A DNA stretch of 20,609 nucleotides. Source: Clostridiaceae bacterium (lineage in GTDB: Bacteria > Bacillota > Clostridia > Saccharofermentanales > DTU023). Every line of letters starts with the position of its first letter. Positions within the stretch are counted from its first letter, which is position 1. The stretch lies in NCBI GenBank assembly GCA_012798865.1, contig JAAZMK010000026.1, forward strand, positions 1 through 20,609, in the 5' to 3' direction. Below, one piece after another: positions 7,927 to 15,000 of this stretch. A program made the position numbers and the translations under genes. The notes beneath the pieces are model-generated. The model worked only from the letters and a program-made list of their open reading frames with translations. It was not told where the DNA came from and ran no database searches.

Positions 7927-7966
7927 TTTCTTCAAGAAGCTCGCCAGCGCTCGCTTCTCCTTTTAC

Positions 7967-9976
7967 TTACGGACGCGTCGCCTCCTCAACAGGTTGATTG
8001 TCGGAGAACGATTTGTTCGCTTCTCTATCTATCTTCACATACTCCGTTCTGCGACGAAGTGGATTCCAAAACGATCCGCCGCCCTCAAAGAATTTGCCGA
8101 AAAGCTCCACGTACTGGAGACGACTCGTATGAACGAAAGCGGACAGCGCTGAGAGCCCCAAATTCAACGTATGACCAAAGACTCCGATCAACGCGAAGGC
8201 GATATAACCCAATAGCGTCGGTCCGAACAACATACCGAGCATGTTGACGACGGCGGCGATGACGCTCGTTGCGAGAACAAGCGCTAAAATCCTTGAGTAC
8301 GACAGAATATCGCTAAGCCAAGATGTGATACCGTAAAGCGCTCCCAGCCCTTTCAAAAGGCGTTTGAACGGATTTCTGATGCCGTGCCCCGCAAAAATAA
8401 GCGCGAACGCGACACCGGCAATGGCAAGCCATTTGCCGATCTCGCCGAGGAGCAACGCCGTCTGCGGATCGCTCGTCATAGACCCCTTGCCGAGAATAAG
8501 ACCAAGACCGGGGATGATAAGATACCATGGGACTGTTTCCCCGAGTCCGCCCATCAGGTTGCCTTTTAACTTTTCATTGCGAATCTTGAGCGCCATACCG
8601 AAGAACAGATGAATGACACCGAACACCATGCTGAAAAGAAGGAGCTGCGTGGGCGAATCCATCGGATTAAACCAGAGCATCGGGAAATTTGCTTTCCCCT
8701 GCGTGACGACGGTAATCAGATCACCGAAAAATCCACCGAAAATGAATCCCCAGATTATGGACGCAATGCCGGATATAAACAACATGGAGGACAACTGCCT
8801 CATCGTGCCTTCAACTTTTTTCTTGAAGAGCATGTATGCGGTCGCAATGACGAGCATGGAACCGTAGCCGACATCGCTCAACATCATGCCGAAAAGAATC
8901 ATGTAAAACGGTGCCAGAACGGGCATCGGATCGGACTCCTGGCTGCTCGGAGCGCCGTACATCTCCAGTATAACGTTGAACGCGCTGATGAACCGATTGT
9001 TCTTCAGCTTGACCGGCGTCTCTTCGCCTTCTTCCGGCGGCTTGATCGAACAGACGACATCGAACCGATCCGTCAGCTCCCGGGTAACACGCTCAGCATC
9101 GCTCTCCGGCACCCAACCTTTGAGAAAAAAAGTATAATGCGTCGCGTGAATCTTCTCGTCAGCGGCAGCCTTGTCGGAACGCACGAGCAGAAAATCGTGG
9201 TACGTCATAAAGATGGACAAACCTTCTGCGATCTCACGCAGTTCATCTTGAACTTTGCGCAACTCGTCCTCTTTAGCGGCTACCTTTTCATCTAAGTCTT
9301 TCAACGTATCGGACGCCGACCCTGTAAAAGGCAAATCGGGGATCTCATGGAAATCGGATGCCGCGAGCCGAGCACGTATGCGAGGCAACTGTTCATCGAT
9401 CGTGACAATCGCCACCTTCGCAGGAAACTTAGCATCTTCCTCCAAAATAAAAGCGGACGCTAGGGGCAGGTCGCGCGCCACATCGCGCTCAAACGCATCG
9501 AACGCTGTCGTGTCACGGAAAACGCCGTAAATGATCGTTGTTCTGTCCGTGTTTCTAACGGTCAAATCGATCGGGATGTCGACCCAAGGCATAAGCTGTT
9601 CTCTTTGGTCGTGGAGAACGGAGAGAGAGAGTTCGAGCGCCTCCTCTTCGCGAAGCAACGCTTCGTACCGATTAAGTTGTTTCTGTGCTTTAGTCTCGTC
9701 TTCTTCCGTGATGACAAAAGCCTCTTCCGATACAAGAAGCTTCTTGCCAACGATATGTCTCGCCTCCGGGAAGCGCGCGGACAGACCCGAAATTGCACGC
9801 TTCAAACGGGCGCGCATATCGAGATTTGAAGCGTATGTCATCGATCGCGCGGACTCACTGCCTGATTTGTCCTCAATAATTTCGACGCCTGCCATCTTCA
9901 TGAGCGCATCCAAAACGTCTGCACGATCCTCATGCAGACCGACGATCGTCAATTTGCTCATTTTAACAATGCTCAA
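7967..9976 (-). CDS. ntpI: V/A-type ATPase subunit I (a-type stator and ion channel), TTG start
   Basis: Subunit I forms the ion half-channels against the K ring. The 669-residue protein has a cytoplasmic N-terminal half (about 1-350) with coiled-coil stretches (about 90-125 and 220-255), then about seven to eight membrane segments (about 350-620). The essential arginine is R562 in LSDILSYSRILAL, and the family motif GHTLNLGLSALSAFVHTSRLQY follows at about 601-622. The start is taken as TTG at 9976, giving MSIVKMSKLTIVGL, the usual opening of this family. AAAGGA lies 12 bases upstream, whereas the ATG five codons later has no ribosome site. It overlaps the end of the G/H gene by 14 bases. Confidence 0.93.
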   Translation of the reverse strand: MSIVKMSKLTIVGLHEDRADVLDALMKMAGVEIIEDKSGSESARSMTYASNLDMRARLKRAISGLSARFPEARHIVGKKLLVSEEAFVITEEDETKAQKQLNRYEALLREEEALELSLSVLHDQREQLMPWVDIPIDLTVRNTDRTTIIYGVFRDTTAFDAFERDVARDLPLASAFILEEDAKFPAKVAIVTIDEQLPRIRARLAASDFHEIPDLPFTGSASDTLKDLDEKVAAKEDELRKVQDELREIAEGLSIFMTYHDFLLVRSDKAAADEKIHATHYTFFLKGWVPESDAERVTRELTDRFDVVCSIKPPEEGEETPVKLKNNRFISAFNVILEMYGAPSSQESDPMPVLAPFYMILFGMMLSDVGYGSMLVIATAYMLFKKKVEGTMRQLSSMLFISGIASIIWGFIFGGFFGDLITVVTQGKANFPMLWFNPMDSPTQLLLFSMVFGVIHLFFGMALKIRNEKLKGNLMGGLGETVPWYLIIPGLGLILGKGSMTSDPQTALLLGEIGKWLAIAGVAFALIFAGHGIRNPFKRLLKGLGALYGITSWLSDILSYSRILALVLATSVIAAVVNMLGMLFGPTLLGYIAFALIGVFGHTLNLGLSALSAFVHTSRLQYVELFGKFFEGGGSFWNPLRRRTEYVKIDREANKSFSDNQPVEEATRP

Positions 9977-10283
9977 GGAGAGAAATAATCCTTTCTGCTA
10001 TGTCATCGGCAGCACCGTTCAACTCGTCTTCTGACAATGATTCAAGCGGTTGCACCGTGACGGACGTTTGATCCGATATGAGTTCAGCGTATCGGCTCTC
10101 CGCTTCATCGAGCGTTTTCTGCCTTATGGATGCGGCTTCGCTGTAGGCATTTTCGATCAGCGTACTTGTCTCTTGACGTATGCGCTGTCGCTCCAGCTGA
10201 GCGTCTTCTCGTGCTTTTTCAATGCGACTCGCCGCTTCAGCTTCTGTTTCCATGATCTCTTTTAAAAAATCGCGATCGGGCAC
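9963..10283 (-). CDS. ntpF: V/A-type ATPase G/H-type peripheral stalk subunit (E. hirae NtpF position), GTG start
   Basis: This 106-residue protein is almost entirely a charged helix: FLKEIMETEAEAASRIEKAR is followed by further E/R/A-rich heptads to about residue 70. That is the form of the stator subunit that coils around subunit E and anchors to subunit I. The first gene of the operon is its expected place in the ntpFIKECGABD order. The GTG at 10283 is backed by a strong GGAGGAAAG site about 5-8 bases upstream. Sequence identity in this family is low, so the call rests on composition, size and position. Confidence 0.85.
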   Translation of the reverse strand: MPDRDFLKEIMETEAEAASRIEKAREDAQLERQRIRQETSTLIENAYSEAASIRQKTLDEAESRYAELISDQTSVTVQPLESLSEDELNGAADDIAERIISLLEHC

Positions 10284-10439
10284 TAGGCTTTCCTCCTCAA
10301 AGAGACATAAAAAGTACTATATCTTCGTGACGTGATGACACAACACGCACCAACTATCTTTAACAATCGGACATATAAAGGCTATCACAAACGCCTCCGA
10401 AACAAAAGATGAATCTTGCATCATATTCGTAAAAACGGC

Positions 10440-10468
10440 AATATACTTCAATAAAAAAGTCCTTGCAA
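10440..10468 (-). promoter_or_regulatory. Candidate sigma-70/A-type promoter of the V-ATPase operon
   Basis: On the minus strand a -35-like TTGCAA (10468-10463) is followed after exactly 17 bases by a -10-like TATATT (10445-10440) in an A/T-rich intergenic stretch. Initiation near 10433 would leave a leader of about 150 bases before the first ATPase gene. No clear riboswitch-like fold was recognised in the leader. Confidence 0.5.
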
Positions 10469-10501
10469 TTAATAATCATAAGGCTTCAACGTTTTTTGGG
10501 A

Positions 10502-10543
10502 TTGCGTTCGAATACATTCTGTTTTCCCATACTATTCGCGCAA
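10502..10543. repeat. Imperfect inverted repeat downstream of the acyltransferase gene
   Basis: TTGCG plus CGAATA (10502-10514, two-base bulge) pairs with TATTCG plus CGCAA (10533-10543). It begins 10 bases past the acyltransferase stop and lies upstream of the ATPase promoter. It lacks a T tract in either direction, so it may be a weak or factor-dependent terminator, an mRNA 3' end structure or an operator. Confidence 0.35.
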
Positions 10544-10552
10544 AATCAGTCA

Positions 10553-11746
10553 TCATCGACGTAAATCCTTCAGACTCAGGATAGAGACGCCATACCTTTC
10601 CATCCGATGATACATCCGCAAAGAGACCGATCGACGTATAGAGAGCCGGCGTCTCTCCCAGCGGAAAAAAATCTCGCCATGATCATGCTCGTCGGTAAAG
10701 AGAATTCCATCCCGCACCAGCTTGCAGACGCCTTGACATATCGTTTTCTCCGGCATTACACCATCTTCGATAAGGTGCTCATGAAATTCGATCCGACACG
10801 GATTTGACAGAACCTCACCCTCTTCCAATGCGCGTTCCAAACGATGGCTTTGCCATTTTGCAAACTCGAGAGGGTGGTCGAAGTAGGGACGCGAACCGTG
10901 TGCAGCGGTAAAAAAGCCTGTTAAATCAAGACGAAATGCCTGCCCGCAATGCCGGCAGGAAAGTCTGTGTTTACCGCTTTCCATCGACAACGGCCGATCA
11001 CAGGCGGGGCACCAGTGACAGATACGCGCCAAGCCCTGTGCCGGTTTCATCGAGAAATAGCGAACGGGGCGCCTGCGCCTCAATTGCCAGTCATAATCTT
11101 CCGTCGTAATCGCTTTAGTCAATCGATCTTGTATATCGTCCAACGACAACTCGGCGGTTTCTTCTGCCGTAAACAGAAGCCGTGTCTCCAATTCTACATG
11201 CCCGGGACGAAACATTTTCGCCCAACGTGGCCACCCAAGATAACCGCCGCGCGCGAGTACTGAGACGACAGGAACACGCAAATGCCTGATTAGTTTCGCC
11301 GTACTGAGACCGAACGGCGTCAAATCGCCGGCTATCGAGCGTTGCGTCTCGGGGTACAAAGCGACAGACAGACCCGAACGGATAGACGCGATAATTTCGC
11401 GCGTCGTCGAATAACTGACGCGAAAAGGTTTAATCGGGATCATCGCAAGAGGCGCAAGGAGCTTTTTTAGGAGCCTGCCGCTCGTTACCTCTATGCCGGC
11501 AACAAAGCGAATCGAAAGCTTATCGAGAGCGAGCAGACAAAAAATGGGGTCAAGATATGAGACATGATTTCCTACAACAAAATACGGTCCGCCTTCTCTT
11601 GTGATCCGCGGGTCGCGTATGTAGCGCACGCGAAACAATAATTTCGTTAAGACCCACGCAATGACCAAGTATAATCGATAGAAAAAGCGCTTAGGCGCTC
11701 TAACAGTTGGTTGCGTTGAAGCGTCTGATGATTTTCCCGATCGCAT
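10553..11746 (-). CDS. PlsC-type lysophospholipid acyltransferase with internal zinc ribbon and extra C-terminal domain
   Basis: The N-terminal part (about 20-215) is a PlsC/AGPAT-like domain that would acylate a lysophospholipid such as 1-acylglycerol-3-phosphate at the membrane. A hydrophobic helix at about 22-38 and the catalytic NH61-V-S-Y-L-D66 (HX4D) are clear. The third motif reads YPETQRS (131-137) where the family has PEGTRS, so the glycine is missing. After it come CPAC...CRHC (C246, C249, C264, C267), a four-cysteine zinc ribbon, and about 130 residues of mixed sequence (e.g. PYFDHPLEFAKWQ) that I do not assign. I recall clostridial acyltransferases with this ribbon tail, so the arrangement is not unique. 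Length (397) is well above the roughly 200-240 of a plain PlsC. AAGGAG lies 9 bases before the ATG. The exact substrate is unknown. Confidence 0.82.
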   Translation of the reverse strand: MRSGKSSDASTQPTVRAPKRFFYRLYLVIAWVLTKLLFRVRYIRDPRITREGGPYFVVGNHVSYLDPIFCLLALDKLSIRFVAGIEVTSGRLLKKLLAPLAMIPIKPFRVSYSTTREIIASIRSGLSVALYPETQRSIAGDLTPFGLSTAKLIRHLRVPVVSVLARGGYLGWPRWAKMFRPGHVELETRLLFTAEETAELSLDDIQDRLTKAITTEDYDWQLRRRRPVRYFSMKPAQGLARICHWCPACDRPLSMESGKHRLSCRHCGQAFRLDLTGFFTAAHGSRPYFDHPLEFAKWQSHRLERALEEGEVLSNPCRIEFHEHLIEDGVMPEKTICQGVCKLVRDGILFTDEHDHGEIFFRWERRRLSIRRSVSLRMYHRMERYGVSILSLKDLRR

Positions 11747-11774
11747 TGTGGCGCTCCTTTTTCATTTATGCCAC

Positions 11775-11809
11775 ATTATATTAACATCTTCGCGTTAAAG
11801 TGATGTCAA
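11775..11809. promoter_or_regulatory. Divergent promoter/operator region between acyltransferase and zinc-ribbon membrane protein
   Basis: A perfect TATAAT on the minus strand (11780-11775) lies 28 bases before the acyltransferase ATG, but no good -35 lies at 16-18 bases (a TTGACA is found 23 bases upstream). Next to it TTAACATC (11781-11788) and GATGTCAA (11802-11809) form an 8-base inverted repeat with one mismatch and a 13-base spacer, which could be an operator serving both directions. Confidence 0.4.
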
Positions 11810-11812
11810 ATA
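11796..11812 (+). repeat. Copy 1 of a shared leader motif (TAAAGTGATGTCAAATA)
   Basis: This 17-base sequence recurs with one mismatch at 13016-13032, upstream of the ABC exporter genes. In both places it is followed by a GAGAAC-(G)-AGGGGA block (here 11848-11859) that contains the likely ribosome site. The paired blocks suggest that the two leaders are related by descent or share a regulator. Confidence 0.45.
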
Positions 11813-11873
11813 GTCGAAAACAAGCGCGTTTTTGACGAACACAGTGTGAGAACAGGGGAGTTTAGCGATAAAC

Positions 11874-12860
11874 ATGGCAAGATATTGCTTTTACTGCGGA
11901 CGCGAACTGGAAGAAAACGGAAAATGCCGTTGCCGCGAGCGCTCATTCGCCTCGAGCAAAAGTTACACTTCGACAGCTCCACAACAAGCCGCTAAGCCCG
12001 CTGGTGCAACTACTCCACCACCAGACAGCTCATATACCTCGCAACAGACACAGAGAGACAGCCGGACAACGGCAAACACTTCAGGTCGCGGCGAGCGTAC
12101 CGCTCGTCCTTCGTGGACTGAACGTCGCGCCGATAAACGCGCCCGCAAAGAAGCAAAACGACAGGCAAAGGCTCGTCAGACACAGCAAAAGAACCAATAT
12201 TCATACGGCGGTACACCACCTTATCGACAGGACACTGCACAGCGGAAGCGCGCAGCTCGTCAAAACATTCTTTCGGGATTCGTTCGATTTTTTGCGACTC
12301 CGGCACTCCACATGACTCAGTCTCTGTCAACTGTATGGACACTGTCTCACACTGTCTGGCTTTCAGTCGCCATTCTTCTTTCGGGCATGCACTATTTCAA
12401 TTTGAATCGCTTTTTATCAGCCGTTCAGGCACCGAGCGCCTCGTTGGAACTTAGCTTTTTGCGGTACGTGGCATTATCGTGGTTAACCGGTATCATCGTC
12501 GTTGCCGTCGTCATTCTTCTCTTTACGTCGATCATGTGGCTTATTGCACGATTCTTCTATCGCCAACGTGCGTTGCCTTTCCGACACACGTTGGCAGTTG
12601 GTAAAGTTGCGTGGCAGTATCTTGTTCTGTTTTTCGCACTTTCATTACCTTCCGTATTCTCGGGCAATTCGCTTTTCGGCGTTGTTCTTGCCCTCATGGG
12701 AGTTGTGTTCAGCGCAATGATTCATGCGCGGCAGGTGACGTCATTGATACACCTCGACGACAATCGCAAATGGCAGTTCATTTACCTTTCAATCATTATG
12801 TTCGCAGGCGTTTTCTCAACGATCGCGACGCTATCGAGATTTATCACTATTCTTCGCTAA
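11874..12860 (+). CDS. Zinc-ribbon, multi-pass membrane protein of unknown function
   Basis: I do not recognise a named family. The 328-residue protein starts with a short cysteine cluster, C5-F-Y-C8 and C18-R-C20, typical of a zinc ribbon. Residues about 25-130 are a low-complexity, probably disordered region rich in S, T, Q, P and then strongly basic (ERRADKRARKEAKRQAKARQ). The C-terminal half holds about five hydrophobic segments (roughly 160-175, 203-228, 245-263, 267-285 and 301-322), resembling a Yip1-like small membrane domain. The cysteine-rich N terminus and basic linker probably lie in the cytosol. AGGGGAG sits 13 bases before the ATG, which is rather far. It faces away from the acyltransferase and shares leader motifs with the following ABC exporter genes. 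Confidence 0.75.
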   Translation: MARYCFYCGRELEENGKCRCRERSFASSKSYTSTAPQQAAKPAGATTPPPDSSYTSQQTQRDSRTTANTSGRGERTARPSWTERRADKRARKEAKRQAKARQTQQKNQYSYGGTPPYRQDTAQRKRAARQNILSGFVRFFATPALHMTQSLSTVWTLSHTVWLSVAILLSGMHYFNLNRFLSAVQAPSASLELSFLRYVALSWLTGIIVVAVVILLFTSIMWLIARFFYRQRALPFRHTLAVGKVAWQYLVLFFALSLPSVFSGNSLFGVVLALMGVVFSAMIHARQVTSLIHLDDNRKWQFIYLSIIMFAGVFSTIATLSRFITILR

Positions 12861-12886
12861 ACATCAAGTTCGCATATTAAGAAAGG

Positions 12887-12915
12887 TTGAAACGTCCACC
12901 GATTCGTCGTTCAAC
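12887..12915 (+). terminator. Weak hairpin after the zinc-ribbon membrane gene
   Basis: GTTGAA (12887-12892) pairs with TTCAAC (12910-12915), extended inside by ACG/CGT with a two-base bulge. The stem is followed by TTCATC, not a T run, so any termination would be inefficient. The rest of the 202-base gap to the ABC genes holds a short direct repeat (TAGCCAC at 12943 and 12952) and the promoter below. Confidence 0.3.
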
Positions 12916-12989
12916 TTCATCAGAGTCTCCTCGTCATGCGCGTAGCCACCCTAGCCACTCGCAATTCCTTCTGCCCAGCGCTTTACCGA

Positions 12990-13032
12990 TTGACCTCCTT
13001 CGCGAATTACTGGTATAAAGTGATGGCAAATA
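12990..13032 (+). promoter_or_regulatory. Promoter of the ABC exporter pair with copy 2 of the shared leader motif
   Basis: A -35-like TTGACC (12990-12995) and -10-like TATAAA (13014-13019) are 18 bases apart. The shared 17-base motif (13016-13032, TAAAGTGATGGCAAATA) overlaps the -10 and likely start point, the right place for a repressor site. A GAGAACGAGGGGA block follows at 13036-13048. Initiation near 13026 would give a leader of about 37 bases. Confidence 0.55.
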
Positions 13033-13062
13033 AGAGAGAACGAGGGGAAAAATCCGAATCAC

Positions 13063-15000
13063 ATGCTTAAAAACCTGAAAAGACAATTTCAGTGGCTCAT
13101 AGACAGGTATTCAAAAGAATATCTGATCGCTTCCGTCATGATTACGCTGTCATACGGAATTGCCGTCGCGCCTCCGTGGTTTGCGGGCTTCATTGCCGAC
13201 CGAATTATCGCCGATGAACTGACGATTACGTCTCTTCTTGTCTACGTCGCGATGCTACTCGTATTAACGGCGTTGTATTATGTGACCGGTTTCATGTGGT
13301 CGTACTATCTCATCAAAGCGTTTGATGTCTCCGAGTTGGTTGCGCGCCAAAAAACGATCAAGAAAATACTTAATCAAAATGCGCCGTTTTTTCTGACGCA
13401 CTCGACCGGGAGCCTGATGGGAAAATCGACGAACGATGTCAGTTCCATAGGAGAGATGGCATCGTTTGGCATCATGCTCTTTTTTGACGCGACACTATAT
13501 CAGATTTCAATTATCTTCATCATGGCGATCAGCGGATCTTGGCTGCTGACGCTGCTTACGGTGCTCCCGTATCCGTTCCTGATTCTCTCTTCGAAGCTGA
13601 TAGGCAAAAAACTATACCACGAATACGACCTGGCTCAACAAGCATTCGACGAGATGAACGACCGCGTACTCGAGAACGTTCAAGGCGTTCGCGTCGTGAG
13701 GGCATTTGTCTTGGAAGAACAGGAGATGGAAGCCTTTGAGGGACGCGCAGAACAACTCTATCGGCAGAACCTTAAAGTCGCAAGACTCGATGCCCTGTTT
13801 GTGCCCGCTTCACGCTTTGTACAGGGAACCTCTTTTATCATTGCGATGATCGTCGGAGCCAATCTGGTCAAAACGGGCGCCATTACGATCGGTCAATTGA
13901 TGACGCATGTATTTTATCTCGGCATGCTCTCATGGCCGATGATCGCGATGGGCGAGTTTATCAACACCTCGCAGTCGGGTTCCGCCTCAATGGAGCGCAT
14001 TCAAGAGATCTGGGACTGGCGTGAAGAAATTTCAGATCCTCCGGACGCCATCATCTGCGAAGAGATCGGTGACATCACATTCGACCACTTCTCCTTTTCT
14101 TGGCCGGGAGAAAAAGAGCCAATCCTCAAAGACATCTCTTTTACCGTTAAACAAGGAATGACGCTCGGCGTTGTTGGACGTGTCGGATCGGGCAAAACGG
14201 CTCTTCTCAAGCAGATTCTTCGGTTTTATCCGCAGGAGGGCGATCTTACGTCTACTGTTCAAGATTGCGCTTTGCCGGCACCACCGGAAAGACTGCGTCT
14301 GAACGATCTCCCCATTCGACTCTACGACCGACGGAGCGTACGCCGACGTATAGGCTACGTCCCGCAGGAAAGCACGTTGTTCTCATTAACCGTGTTGGAA
14401 AATATACTTCTCGGGGCTGACCTCAACCGTGAGGGTTGGCCTCTCAGTGTAGAGGAACTGACCTCAGAACAAGCTTTTTGGAAGAAAAGCTACCGTGACA
14501 TTGTCAAAACAGTAGAAGACCGGAAGAACAAAAAGGTCGCGCCCCTCCCCGTCCCGCAAGAGACACTTGAACGAGCCATTGCCATTGCGGACTTCGCGAA
14601 AGATATCGAGTTCTTACCCGAGGGGCTTGACACATTGACAGGCGAACAGGGCATTGCGCTGTCGGGCGGACAGAAGCAGCGCATCTCCATCGCACGCGCA
14701 CTGCTCGCAAATCCTGAAGTGCTCATCCTTGACGATTGCCTCTCCGCGGTCGATGCCATCACGGAGAAAAATGTCCTCGCTGCGCTCGCCCGCGAACGTG
14801 CAGGTAAAACGACGCTCGTGAGTTCGCATAGGCTCTCAGCCATTCGTGACGCCGATTTAATCATTGTTCTCGAGGACGGTTGCATCGCAGCGCGCGGAAC
14901 ACATGAAGAGTTGATGGAAGCGGGCGGTTGGTACCGCGAGCAGTACGAGAAGCAACAATTGGAGGAGACGACCTTATGGAGAAAGGAGGTGCGCTCATGA
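13063..15000 (+). CDS. ABC exporter half-transporter, degenerate-site subunit (BmrC/YheI-like)
   Basis: The 645-residue protein joins a six-helix exporter membrane domain (about 20-310) to an ATPase domain (about 335-625). Walker A is GRVGSGKT (372-379), the Q-loop glutamine is Q435, the signature LSGGQ is at 533-537, and the switch histidine is H589. Walker B reads LILDD (554-558): D558 replaces the catalytic glutamate, marking the non-hydrolysing site of a heterodimer. The ATPase domain is longer than usual, with extra residues near 394-413 and a larger insertion near 453-500 (containing AFWKKSYRDIVKTVEDRKNKK) between the Q-loop and the signature. The start ATG has only a distant GAGGGG site. 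The stop overlaps the next gene in ATGA, so the two are translated together. Substrate is unknown; multidrug or lipid export is the family norm. Confidence 0.92.
   Translation: MLKNLKRQFQWLIDRYSKEYLIASVMITLSYGIAVAPPWFAGFIADRIIADELTITSLLVYVAMLLVLTALYYVTGFMWSYYLIKAFDVSELVARQKTIKKILNQNAPFFLTHSTGSLMGKSTNDVSSIGEMASFGIMLFFDATLYQISIIFIMAISGSWLLTLLTVLPYPFLILSSKLIGKKLYHEYDLAQQAFDEMNDRVLENVQGVRVVRAFVLEEQEMEAFEGRAEQLYRQNLKVARLDALFVPASRFVQGTSFIIAMIVGANLVKTGAITIGQLMTHVFYLGMLSWPMIAMGEFINTSQSGSASMERIQEIWDWREEISDPPDAIICEEIGDITFDHFSFSWPGEKEPILKDISFTVKQGMTLGVVGRVGSGKTALLKQILRFYPQEGDLTSTVQDCALPAPPERLRLNDLPIRLYDRRSVRRRIGYVPQESTLFSLTVLENILLGADLNREGWPLSVEELTSEQAFWKKSYRDIVKTVEDRKNKKVAPLPVPQETLERAIAIADFAKDIEFLPEGLDTLTGEQGIALSGGQKQRISIARALLANPEVLILDDCLSAVDAITEKNVLAALARERAGKTTLVSSHRLSAIRDADLIIVLEDGCIAARGTHEELMEAGGWYREQYEKQQLEETTLWRKEVRS

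Noticed and set aside
8609..9295. A 228-codon open frame on the plus strand
   Set aside because: It is antisense to the subunit I gene, which is strongly supported; its composition is unlike a real protein.
10284..10439. Riboswitch or small RNA in the ATPase leader
   Set aside because: The roughly 150-base leader is A/T-rich and I saw no recognisable riboswitch core, no paired terminator/antiterminator and no terminator T tract.
14928..14996. Longer N terminus of the second ABC subunit from GTG at 14928
   Set aside because: It overlaps the end of the first ABC gene by more than 70 bases, whereas the ATG at 14997 has a strong AAAGGAGGT site and a classical ATGA coupling overlap.
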